Part shown: one piece after another, positions 1-6,111 of the stretch | Layout: every line of letters begins with the position of its first letter | How positions within the stretch are numbered: position 1 is the first letter of the stretch | Assembly: GCA_028717165.1 (NCBI GenBank) | Contig: JAQUOK010000194.1 | Coordinates: 1 to 6,374 of the forward strand | DNA length: 6,374 nucleotides | Source: Victivallaceae bacterium | GTDB taxonomy: Bacteria; Verrucomicrobiota; Lentisphaeria; Victivallales; Victivallaceae | Direction of reading: 5' to 3' | Translations under genes and position numbers: made by a program | The notes under the pieces: generated by a model | Told to the model about the DNA's origin: nothing | The model's input: only the letters and a program-made list of their open reading frames with translations | Database searches by the model: none

Positions 1-66
1 GCGCGGTTCCTGGGCGAGCGCCCTGGCAATAAATATCCTCTGCCTCTCTCCCGCGCTGAGCTGGTT
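1..66 (-). CDS. ABC transporter ATP-binding protein, internal fragment at window edge
   Basis: Read on the minus strand from position 66, this stretch gives NQ followed by LSAGERQRIFIARALAQEP and R. This is the ABC ATPase signature (LSGGQ-type loop LSAGE, then QR-x-x-IARAL-x-QEP), which lies just before the Walker B strand. The wording is closest to the FecE/BtuD/FepC group of iron-siderophore or cobalamin importer ATPases, but 22 residues cannot fix the substrate. The codon just before it in this frame is TAG (69-67), so nothing upstream in this frame belongs to it: Walker A and the Q-loop are absent, and glucan synthase sequence in a different frame takes their place. The rest, with Walker B, would lie beyond the window edge. 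It is a fragment without its own start, created by the junction at about 64-70. The family is near certain; whether the junction exists in the cell is not known. Confidence 0.8.
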
Positions 67-2836
67 CTATCGCGTCCAGACTGAAAAATGCTTCATAGGG
101 CAGACAAATCAGTGTAAATGCCGCCAGCGCAATCTGCCGGACAGTTAAGCGTATTGCGGCAGCAAGGTGCTGGCTGAACGTTACATCGTCCGGTCTCTGA
201 ATTACATTTATAAACGAGACGAGCAATGACGGGATCATGATTATGCCGACTACCGCCAAGGTCCAGAACCATGCCTCAGTCAGCACAATCCAGCCAAATA
301 ACAATAAAACAGTCAAGACTGCGGCGGTTACACTGCGGCGCAAATTGTCAAAAATTTTCCAGCGGGACAGCATTGAAAGTGGATTTTTCAGGCGTTGCCC
401 ATCCGGGCCGGGAACCATCGGCAGCAGCCAACGCGCAATCTGCCAATCGCCGCGAATCCAGCGTCGCCTCCGGTTTACATCGGCGCTGTAACTGGAGGGG
501 TCCTCCTCGTACAACTGCACGTCGGCCAATAGTCCAGACCGGATATAACATCCTTCAAGTAAATCATGACTGAGAATCCGGTTCTCGGGAAAACGTCCAC
601 TTAAGCTTTGCTCGAATATATCTACCTCGTAAATTCCCTTACCGATGAACGAACCTTCTCCAAACAAATCCTGATAAACATCAGACACGGCGCGGGTGTA
701 AGGATCGATTCCGAGTTCATTCGCACACATGCGTGCATACCGCGACCGGTCGGCGCCAGACAAGCTTGACGCGACCCGCGGTTGCAGAATGCCGTAGCCG
801 GCAGTTACCCGCTGCCGTTTTTTGTCGTAATGCGCCCGATTAAGCGGATGCGCCATGGTTGCCACAAACTGTCGGGCCGAATCACGCGCCATCCGAGTAT
901 CGGCATCGAGAGTGATTACATACTTTACGTTCAATAAAATTGCCTGGTTGCCTACGATCAACGAGAAATTGTCACCGGCTTTACCGCGCAGCAGTTTATT
1001 CAAATCCGACAGCTTGCCGCGCTTGCGTTCATAACCCATCCATATCTGATCTTGGGGATTCCAGCGTCGCGGACGATGAAACAGAAAGAACGTATCGCTT
1101 GACTCATTACGATATTTATCATTCAATCGTTCAATTTGCTGTTGAATCGACCGCAGTAGAAGTTTGTCTTCCGGCAGTGTTTCCCGGTCGGCGTCGCCAA
1201 AGTCGGTAAGTAACCCGAAGTGAAGCGAATTATCCCGATTAGCAAGAAAACGAATTTCCAGCGCCTTGACCAGCTCATCAATATTCTTAATGCTCGTAAT
1301 GATTGTCGGAATCACTACCATGGTTCTCAATTCAGGTGGAATTCCTTTGGAAAAATCCATGCGCGGTAACCGTCGCGGCCTTGTCGACAACGTTGCCAGA
1401 TGGTTCATTAAAGCCACGGCCAGCTGGCTGGCGCCAAACAGAGCCAGGATTGTAAACAATCCGAGGAGCCATCCCTGTAATCCCTCAATATACGCTTGTA
1501 AGACTAAGCCTCCGGCCAAAGCCGTGGTCAACAACAGGCTGCCGCCAGCATATATAGTCAAGGGGAAACGGCTGCAGACTTTGCGGATGGCGTCCGCAAA
1601 GGAAAGCCGTACTTTCATGGTTTTCTCAAGCTGTCCCAGGCCTTTATCGATCAGATAAAAACCGACATGTTTAGTGCGTGCGTCGCCTTTTTCCCGAACC
1701 GTGTTATCTTTGGCCAGGCAAATCGCCTGTCGTGCTACTTCGGCTTCGGAATACGGACTGGTTTTCGCCGCCTTTTCCACAATATGACGATAACTGTCTC
1801 GAGTGGCAAAATCCATATTTGCGTAAATATTGGCCGGATCGTCATTCAAGGCTTGTTCGACCATGCTCATCTTCTCGACGAATTCCCGCCAGTTCATTGT
1901 GTCCAGAACCCTGAGACTGCCGATGCTGTTGCTCATCGCCACCTGATTTGACGCCTGTTGCTGATTTTCCGAACGGACTAATTGTTCGATGGTCAAATTA
2001 GCTTCGGACAGACGTTGTTCTATCCAAGAGAGGGCCAATGCCAATGCCGGTCCCTGACCATGTAAACAACGAGTAAGTTCAGCAACAAACGGACTTGCCA
2101 ATGGAGGATTGGACCGCGCCATGTCGGCTATTGCCAGAATCAGGTTTTCAGGTTCCTGTTCGGCTATTTTCATCATCTTCCCAGCCCAACAAATGGCATC
2201 GTTTCGCGCCGACCTGGCAACGGCTATACGGACAACAACCCTTCGCAGATTTTCAATCAACCCCAGGCGCAGCATAATTGGGATGGCCCAAAGTTCGCCT
2301 AATTTCAGCGGCGTAACCGACTGGTAAGCAGCAATGAAATTACTGATGTTTTCCGGATCCACCCGCCCGTCGGCATGGGAGATTGCCTCCAGTGCAAGGT
2401 CATACACCCTCGGCAGGCCGGCTGACGGACCGTTCGACAGGCGCGGCAGCTCCCGGCTGTACCCTTTCGGCAAGTGATGTCCGGCAGTGCGAATTTGCTC
2501 TTCTATCACATAAAAGTTATCAAGCAGCCACTCGCCCGCAGGGGTAATTCGGCTGTCAGATTTAACATCTTCGCTCAGCAGATGATGAACTTCAAGCAGA
2601 ATACTTTCATTTTCAGCCAGCCGAACCAGCAGCAGATTACCAGGATGCCCGGTTTTCAAACGATGCGTTCCGGCCAGGGTCTTACCATGCTGCGCCATCT
2701 GATCGAAGTTGAACAACTCAGAGCTGAGCGGGAGGTCAACACTGCCATATTTATGCATGGGGCCGCTGTCGCGGCCTCGTCTCCATATCCGGGAACAGGT
2801 ATTCCAAATATTCTTTCCGTATATCTTTATTTTCAT
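1..2836 (-). pseudogene. ndvB: Cyclic beta-1,2-glucan synthase (NdvB/ChvB/Cgs type), 5' part only, broken at about position 68
   Basis: Inner-membrane enzyme that builds cyclic beta-1,2-glucans from UDP-glucose for the periplasm. The start is ATG 2836 (MKIKIYGKN), preceded immediately by an in-frame TAA and weakly by AAGAAG; a second ATG at 2758 would lose 26 residues. Visible parts: the N-terminal family region with WLLDNFYVIEEQIR and YSRELPRL; MNWREFVEKMS and RDSYRHIVEKA; membrane segments about 426-446 and 453-475; PRRLPRMDFSKGIPPELRT from 487; then the GT84 core with LLTD (D545), FHRPRRWNP, DADT (D644, D646), HDLLEG (757-762) and RRRRWIRGDW (789-798). This matches the D, DxD, E/D, (Q/R)xxRW plan. 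Membrane segments follow at about 835-875 and 900-918, ending LPYEAFFSLDAI (923). Family members run to about 2800 residues with a C-terminal GH94 phosphorylase domain; none of that is here. After I923 the frame stays open to the window edge, but only by reading ABC-transporter DNA out of frame. Confidence 0.9.
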
Positions 2837-2910
2837 TTATTCTTCTTGGATTTATCCTGAAATATTGCCTTTTTCGGTAATAACCTTCATTATGGTGCAA
2901 GAGGGCTAAC

Positions 2911-2949
2911 CTGCTTGAAATATGATGCCCAATTGCCACATTCAAGCAG
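2911..2949. repeat. Perfect 9-bp inverted repeat upstream of the glucan synthase
   Basis: CTGCTTGAA at 2911-2919 is the exact reverse complement of TTCAAGCAG at 2941-2949, separated by 21 bases. The spacer holds a near-palindrome around CCCAATTGCC. The distal arm overlaps a minus-strand TATACT (2953-2948) that could be a -10 box for the glucan synthase, although no good -35 lies 17 bp upstream of it (ATCTAT). A further CTTGAA occurs at 2966-2971. It may be an operator or a leader hairpin; the sequence does not decide. This feature sits in the 216-base gap between the regulator and the glucan synthase, both on the minus strand. Confidence 0.4.
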
Positions 2950-2984
2950 TATAGACGGAATATCACTTGAATAGATGAGAGAAT

Positions 2985-3053
2985 ATAAGCGCTTCAGCTT
3001 ATTTTGTTATTCTATTTTCTTCATACCCTGCGGCATTTGGGCTCAAATAAGCT
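2985..3053 (-). terminator. Possible weak terminator or hairpins after the response regulator
   Basis: Two alternative stems follow the regulator stop codon. AGCTTATTT (2996-3004) pairs with AAATAAGCT (3045-3053) across a 40-nt loop, and ATAAGC (2985-2990) pairs with GCTTAT (2997-3002) around a 6-nt loop. Both share the central AGCTTAT, so they would be mutually exclusive. In the minus direction the short hairpin is followed by TATTCTCTC rather than a clean T run, so intrinsic termination would be weak and read-through into the glucan synthase is possible. Confidence 0.25.
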
Positions 3054-3723
3054 TATGCGATAATTGTACACTGGACGCTGCTTTCAATGATTCCGGCCGC
3101 AATCGCATAACGGGTAATTCCAGCGGTATCATGAAGATCCAATTTCTCCATGAGATTGTGCCTGTGTTTCTCTACCGTCTTGATGCTGATATTAAGATCT
3201 GAGGCGACTTCTTTATTGGACCTGCCTTCTGCTACCAGTTGGAGGACTTCCAATTCACGCGAAGTCAAAGGTATAGTCCCTTTATGTTTTTTCCCGGCCA
3301 GATACGACAATTTTTCCCGGCCTCCGCTTTTTCTTCTGGTGATGAAAGGGCTGAAGAAAACCTTGCCGTTATGTATCTCCTTGATCGCCTTGACCAGAAA
3401 ATTGGCGGATGTCTGTTTGACCAAATAGCCCACCACTCCCATAGCGACAACCTGATCAATATAGATATCATCCGCATGTGCGGAAAGAATCAGAATCCTG
3501 GGTCTTGGCTCAACCTGCTGAAGAATCCGTCTGGCGGCCTCAAGCCCATTGAGTTTCGGCATTGCGATATCCAGAACCACAACCTCAGGATGAAGATCCT
3601 GGGCCTTGCTTATCGCTTGCAGGCCGTCGGCGGCTTCTCCTGTCCATCTATTGTAAGAAGGGAACGAAGGCCTTCTCTGATAAGCGTGTGATCATCTGCT
3701 AACAAGACGGTTATTTGCTTCAT
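3053..3723 (-). pseudogene. NarL/LuxR-family response regulator, frameshifted in the receiver domain
   Basis: DNA-binding partner of the kinase encoded just upstream. It starts at ATG 3723 with an AAGGAA Shine-Dalgarno six bases before, 24 nt after the kinase stop. The first frame gives MKQITVLLADDHTLIREGLR, with the acidic-pocket DD at 10-11, then LLTIDGQEK and a stop at 3612-3610. The receiver domain resumes in another frame as WTGEAADGLQAISKAQ, then VVVLDIAMPKLNG (phospho-acceptor Asp codon 3571-3569), ILILSAH (conserved Ser), GYLVKQT (conserved Lys), and a C-terminal LuxR helix-turn-helix, LTSRELEVLQLVAEG through NKEVASDLNISIKTVEKHR. Everything outside the break is well conserved. NarL-type receivers usually have about nine residues between the LL and GEAADG; here there are 14 nt, consistent with loss of roughly 13 nt. 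An internal GTG at 3580 opens the second frame but would omit the DD pair. Genuine decay and a sequence error cannot be told apart here. Confidence 0.85.
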
Positions 3724-3747
3724 TGTATTTCCTTACGGATTATGCGA

Positions 3748-4578
3748 TTATGCCACATTATGCTTAAAAGGTATTTGTATGCTGATAGTCGTGCCCTTGT
3801 CCGGTTCTGACTCGATTGCAAAAACTCCGCCAACCATTTCAACCCTCTCTCGCATGCCGATGATGCCAAGATGTTTTTGTTTTCTCGCAACGAATAGACG
3901 ATTCACATTAAAAGATATGCCATTGTCATTGATTTCCATATTGAGGGCATCAGGAGGTAAATTAATGGAGACAGTAATCAGCTCCGCTTTGGCATGCTTA
4001 GCGACATTGGTAAGGGCTTCCTGGACTACGCGATAAATCACTATTCGATTAAGACTGTCCAGCGTTTTTAACTTATCCGCTGTTACAGAGTTAAATTGGA
4101 CTCGAATGCCTGTCCGCATTCCAAACTCTTTCATATAAGCAAGAAGAGCAGGTACCAGACCCAGATCGTCCAGCATCGCCGGACGCAGTTCACGAGCGAA
4201 ACGATGAATTGTCGCCACCGATTTTTCCAGCAGACGTTGTGTGGTATCGATTTTTTTCTTGACATTTATGCTATTAGATGTTGATTCAAGTTTCAACGCG
4301 GCAAGTTTTACGGTAATTCCGGTCAGTATCTGACTTATCTCATCATGCAGTTCGCGACTGATGCGTTTCCTTTCTTCTTCCTGAGCTTGAAGAACCTTGT
4401 GAGACAGATGGCGCAACTGCTCTTGCATAAGCAGTGATCCGGATAATAACGCGTCGTAATCCCGGCAACGTTCCTTCAGTTTAATCTCGGTTGCCTTGCG
4501 CTTGGCGATTTCCCGTTTTAACCGCTTTTCAATCACGGTAGCTTGAGCTGAACACGACGACGGTGGTATTGGCTTCAT
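3748..4578 (-). CDS. Soluble NarL/DegS-type sensor histidine kinase (HisKA_3 plus HATPase_c)
   Basis: Cytoplasmic histidine kinase of 276 residues that should phosphorylate the regulator encoded 24 nt downstream. There is no signal peptide or membrane segment. Residues about 15-70 are charged and helical (IEKRLKREIAKRKATEIKLKER), a probable coiled coil that may couple it to an input not encoded here. The dimerisation and phosphotransfer motif is EEERKRISRELHDEISQILTG, with His78. The ATPase domain shows the N box QEALTNVAKHA (Asn191), INDNG (Asp218-Gly220), LGIIGMRERVEMVGG (237-251) and DKGTTISIQIP (260-270). All key residues are present, so unlike its partner it looks intact. It starts at ATG 4578 with AAGGAG nine bases upstream, inside a small hairpin. 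It is transcribed from the near-consensus promoter at 4637-4665. With no periplasmic domain, the signal must be cytoplasmic or relayed by another protein; it cannot be named from sequence. Confidence 0.93.
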   Translation of the reverse strand: MKPIPPSSCSAQATVIEKRLKREIAKRKATEIKLKERCRDYDALLSGSLLMQEQLRHLSHKVLQAQEEERKRISRELHDEISQILTGITVKLAALKLESTSNSINVKKKIDTTQRLLEKSVATIHRFARELRPAMLDDLGLVPALLAYMKEFGMRTGIRVQFNSVTADKLKTLDSLNRIVIYRVVQEALTNVAKHAKAELITVSINLPPDALNMEINDNGISFNVNRLFVARKQKHLGIIGMRERVEMVGGVFAIESEPDKGTTISIQIPFKHNVA

Positions 4579-4582
4579 ATTG

Positions 4583-4599
4583 ATACGCTCCTTGCGTAT
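4583..4599 (-). promoter_or_regulatory. Hairpin presenting the kinase Shine-Dalgarno in its loop
   Basis: On the minus strand ATACGC (4599-4594) and GCGTAT (4588-4583) are perfect reverse complements flanking the five bases AAGGA (4593-4589), the core of the kinase ribosome binding site. Folded, the leader would show the Shine-Dalgarno in a five-base loop next to the start codon. This is a direct sequence observation; an effect on translation is inference. Confidence 0.45.
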
Positions 4600-4636
4600 T
4601 GCTTGGAAAATTTACGCACAAGTACTCTTGCATATC

Positions 4637-4665
4637 AGTATAATCTTCAATGTCCCATATGTCAA
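4637..4665 (-). promoter_or_regulatory. Sigma70-type promoter of the kinase/regulator operon
   Basis: Minus-strand -35 TTGACA (4665-4660, perfect consensus), 17-bp spacer (4659-4643), -10 TATACT (4642-4637, 5 of 6). Transcription would begin near 4630, giving a leader of about 50 nt before ATG 4578. The -35 abuts an operator copy at 4665-4681. A promoter this close to consensus can fire without an activator, so the bound protein may repress or modulate rather than be essential. Confidence 0.75.
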
Positions 4666-4681
4666 TGGAGTATAACCCTAC
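4665..4681 (-). promoter_or_regulatory. Operator copy C, next to the kinase promoter
   Basis: Minus-strand reading GTAGGGTTATACTCCAT matches the other two copies (4739-4755 and 4762-4778) except for one T in the right CCCC arm and other positions where those two already differ. It touches the -35 of the kinase promoter; its centre (4673) is 31 bp upstream of the first base of the -10. Likely bound by a dimeric regulator, plausibly the LuxR-type regulator of this operon, which would make the operon autoregulated (inference). Confidence 0.6.
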
Positions 4682-4738
4682 CATAACAGGTAAATGTATT
4701 GATAAATTATACATGACAGAGTGGCTATTCTATGGAAA

Positions 4739-4784
4739 GTGGGGTTATACCCCATATGCAAGTAGGGTTTTACCCCATATACAA
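4739..4784 (+). repeat. Tandem pair of 23-bp palindromic operators (copies A and B)
   Basis: Two directly abutting 23-bp repeats, 4739-4761 and 4762-4784, agree at 20 of 23 positions. Their first 17 bases are GTGGGGTTATACCCCAT and GTAGGGTTTTACCCCAT, each centred on a palindrome (GGGGT-TAT-ACCCC; GGGT-TTT-ACCC). A 23-bp period is close to two helical turns, so dimers on both copies would lie on about the same DNA face. G-rich/C-rich palindromes with a short A/T centre resemble the sites of some NarL/NreC-class regulators. Copy B overlaps the -35 region of the plus-strand promoter by one base. Confidence 0.65.
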
Positions 4785-4806
4785 TATCAGGTTAAAACTG
4801 TATTCT
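4778..4806 (+). promoter_or_regulatory. Probable regulated promoter of the stress operon
   Basis: -35 TATACA (4778-4783, 4 of 6), 17-bp spacer, -10 TATTCT (4801-4806, 4 of 6). The hexamers alone are poor. The support is geometric: operator copy B (centre 4770) lies 31 bp before the -10, exactly as copy C lies relative to the strong divergent promoter. A weak promoter with an operator around -42 fits activator-dependent transcription. Start expected near 4813, leaving a leader of about 105 nt. Confidence 0.5.
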
Positions 4807-4878
4807 TATAGAGAATGCGGGTACTATATTAGGTCGTACTTATGGCATACCATCTTATGGTCAGAAAATAAACAATAA

Positions 4879-4899
4879 GTGAAAACACATGATTTTCAC
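4879..4899 (+). promoter_or_regulatory. Leader hairpin just before the lipoprotein ribosome binding site
   Basis: GTGAAAA (4879-4885) and TTTTCAC (4893-4899) are perfect reverse complements around a 7-nt loop and end four bases before AAGGAG (4903-4908). It lies in the presumed untranslated leader and could affect mRNA stability or translation, or be an additional protein site. There is no T run suitable for a terminator. Confidence 0.35.
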
Positions 4900-4917
4900 G
4901 ACAAGGAGAAATGAAAA

Positions 4918-5199
4918 ATGTACACAAAAATTAAGACGTTAAGGGCATTGGGTATTGTAATGGTAGTTGGAGCCGTATCATTGACAGGGTGCGGCAAAAA
5001 GGAAGGAGTGGGAAAGCAGACAGGCGCCGCTGTGGATACTGCGGCGAATAAGACCGCAGAAGCGGCAATAACCATCGCGGATAAGACCACCGACGCTGCG
5101 AAAACAGCGGCAACAGCCACAAAAAATACTACAGTTAAGGCGGTCGACAAGACTGGCGATGCGCTCAAGAAAACCGAAAGCGCCGTTACAGAAAAGTAA
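4918..5199 (+). CDS. Small Ala/Lys/Thr-rich lipoprotein, LEA-like
   Basis: Predicted 93-residue lipoprotein. A short basic N-terminus and a hydrophobic stretch (11-22) end in the lipobox LTGC with Cys25 as the lipidated residue; the mature part is about 69 residues. It is dominated by Ala, Lys, Thr and Asp in loosely repeated units (TAANKTAEAA, IADKTTDAAKTAA, VDKTGDALKKTESA), giving an amphipathic helix with no aromatic residue. The pattern resembles group 3 LEA and apolipoprotein-like helices, which are often linked to desiccation or osmotic stress, but no named family is certain. The residues after Cys25 are GKK rather than Asp, so outer-membrane sorting is expected by the usual rule. The start is set by AAGGAG nine bases before ATG 4918; the ATG at 4911 opens only a seven-codon frame. 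First gene of a three-gene operon. Confidence 0.85.
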   Translation: MYTKIKTLRALGIVMVVGAVSLTGCGKKEGVGKQTGAAVDTAANKTAEAAITIADKTTDAAKTAATATKNTTVKAVDKTGDALKKTESAVTEK

Positions 5200-5247
5200 T
5201 AAAGCATGTATTGAGTACATTAAATAATTTAAAAATGGAGTCATGAC

Positions 5248-5406
5248 ATGAATCTGGGAACAATAATACTGGTTATTCTGCTACTTTTTATAATTGGCGC
5301 ATTACCTGCCTGGCCGCATAGCCGACGTTGGGGATACTATCCAAGCGGAATTATCGGTCTGGCATTTATAATCATGCTCATACTTCTTCTTATGGGCCGG
5401 ATTTAA
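5248..5406 (+). CDS. DUF3309 family small membrane protein
   Basis: A 52-residue protein that length filters easily miss. It has two hydrophobic helices: residues 4-18 (GTIILVILLLFIIGA) and about 35-50 (IIGLAFIIMLILLLM). The connecting loop, LPAWPHSRRWGYYPSG, is the DUF3309 hallmark (P-x-W-P-x-S-R-x-WGY-x-PSG), and the end is GRI. The family has no established biochemical function; members are small inner-membrane proteins, often near stress genes. The start ATG 5248 has GGAG seven bases upstream; the nearby upstream ATGs (5235, 5243) meet stops within three codons. It lies 48 nt after the lipoprotein and 58 nt before the next gene, all on one strand, so co-transcription is likely. Confidence 0.88.
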   Translation: MNLGTIILVILLLFIIGALPAWPHSRRWGYYPSGIIGLAFIIMLILLLMGRI

Positions 5407-5464
5407 ATACTTTTTCGGCGATATTACCGGAAGCGCAAAATAAAACAACAATTGGAGATTTATT

Positions 5465-6028
5465 ATGGTTGACAATCTTAATCCGAAAGTTTTTAAGCAA
5501 GACACAGAGAATAAAAATTCGGTTATTTCAATCTTTAACACACACCTGGAAGCGGAAGACGCTGTAAGAAACCTTCAGCGGGCAAGTTTTGATATGACCA
5601 AGCTATCAATTATCGGCAAGGATTATCATGCCGAAGAACATGTGGTGGGTTACTATAACACCGGAGACCGTATAGGATACTGGGGAAAACTAGGTGCTTT
5701 CTGGGGCGGATTCTGGGGGCTGTTATTCGGATCTGCGTTTCTCGTTGTACCGGGCATCGGCCCGATCGTTGCCGGCGGCCCTCTGGTGGGCTGGATCATC
5801 GGCGCACTTGAAGGAGCAATCGTGGTCGGTGGCATAAGCGCCGTTGGTGCAGCGCTCTATAGCTTAGGCGTGCCCAAGGACAGCATTATCAAATACGAAA
5901 ATAGTATCAAATCCAATCAGTTTCTGGTTATCGTTCATGGGACTACCAGTGAAATCGCCAAGGCCAGAGATATACTGCAAAGCGGAAAATCAGTGGAAAC
6001 CAACGTACATCGCGCCGTACACCAATAA
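5465..6028 (+). CDS. General stress membrane protein (YflT/DUF1269-like, glycine-rich)
   Basis: A 187-residue protein. An N-terminal soluble part (about 18-62) has the pattern SVISIFNTHLEAEDAVRNLQ, then SFDMTKLSIIGKDYHAEEH, typical of proteins annotated as general stress or low-temperature-induced protein. A glycine-rich hydrophobic region follows (about 75-137): GKLGAFWGGFWGLLFGSAF, a PGIGPIVAGGPLVGWIIGALEGA segment and GGISAVGAALYSLGVP, probably two or three membrane-inserted hairpins. A C-terminal soluble part (PKDSIIKYENSIKSNQFLVIVHGT, then a helix) mirrors the N-terminal fold. Molecular function is unknown; stress association comes from family annotation and neighbours. The start ATG 5465 has GGAG seven bases upstream. 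Last gene of the operon, followed 12 nt later by a perfect inverted repeat. Confidence 0.85.
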   Translation: MVDNLNPKVFKQDTENKNSVISIFNTHLEAEDAVRNLQRASFDMTKLSIIGKDYHAEEHVVGYYNTGDRIGYWGKLGAFWGGFWGLLFGSAFLVVPGIGPIVAGGPLVGWIIGALEGAIVVGGISAVGAALYSLGVPKDSIIKYENSIKSNQFLVIVHGTTSEIAKARDILQSGKSVETNVHRAVHQ

Positions 6029-6040
6029 ACAGGACTATAA

Positions 6041-6083
6041 ACGGTAAATTGGACATTCTCAATCAAGGTGTCCAATTTACCGT
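6041..6083. terminator. Perfect 15-bp inverted repeat, probable terminator of the stress operon
   Basis: ACGGTAAATTGGACA (6041-6055) and TGTCCAATTTACCGT (6069-6083) are exact reverse complements around a 13-nt loop. It starts 12 nt after the stop of the general stress gene. Seven T residues follow at 6094-6100, ten bases beyond the stem, so it is not a textbook intrinsic terminator. A reading frame converges from the right and ends at 6112, so the hairpin could serve both directions. Confidence 0.6.
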
Positions 6084-6111
6084 CTGCATATCATTTTTTT
6101 CGCCAGCTGTT

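Noticed and set aside
52..76. Genuine in-frame fusion of glucan synthase and ABC ATPase
   Set aside because: The ATPase reads in a different frame from the synthase and a TAG sits at the junction in the ATPase frame, so no fused protein with both domains can be made.
940..1209. Plus-strand frames inside the glucan synthase (also 237-573, 1266-1951, 2095-2327, 2474-2909)
   Set aside because: The minus strand encodes continuous, strongly conserved glucan synthase sequence here; the plus frames are shadows without ribosome binding sites or family motifs.
3640..3670. Programmed ribosomal frameshifting in the response regulator
   Set aside because: No slippery heptamer or stimulatory structure was seen, and the spacing suggests several residues are missing, which a simple slip would not restore.
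3239..3691. 150-codon plus-strand frame opposite the response regulator
   Set aside because: The opposite strand carries recognisable receiver and LuxR helix-turn-helix motifs over the same span; the plus frame has no known motif.
4529..4714. 61-codon minus-strand frame overlapping the kinase start
   Set aside because: It covers the kinase promoter, its -35/-10 boxes and leader, has no ribosome binding site, and no recognisable protein; it is chance reading of regulatory DNA.
4896..5244. Hydrophobic minus-strand frames opposite the lipoprotein
   Set aside because: They arise from the complement of Ala/Lys/Thr-rich codons; the plus frame has a lipobox, a strong ribosome binding site and a promoter.
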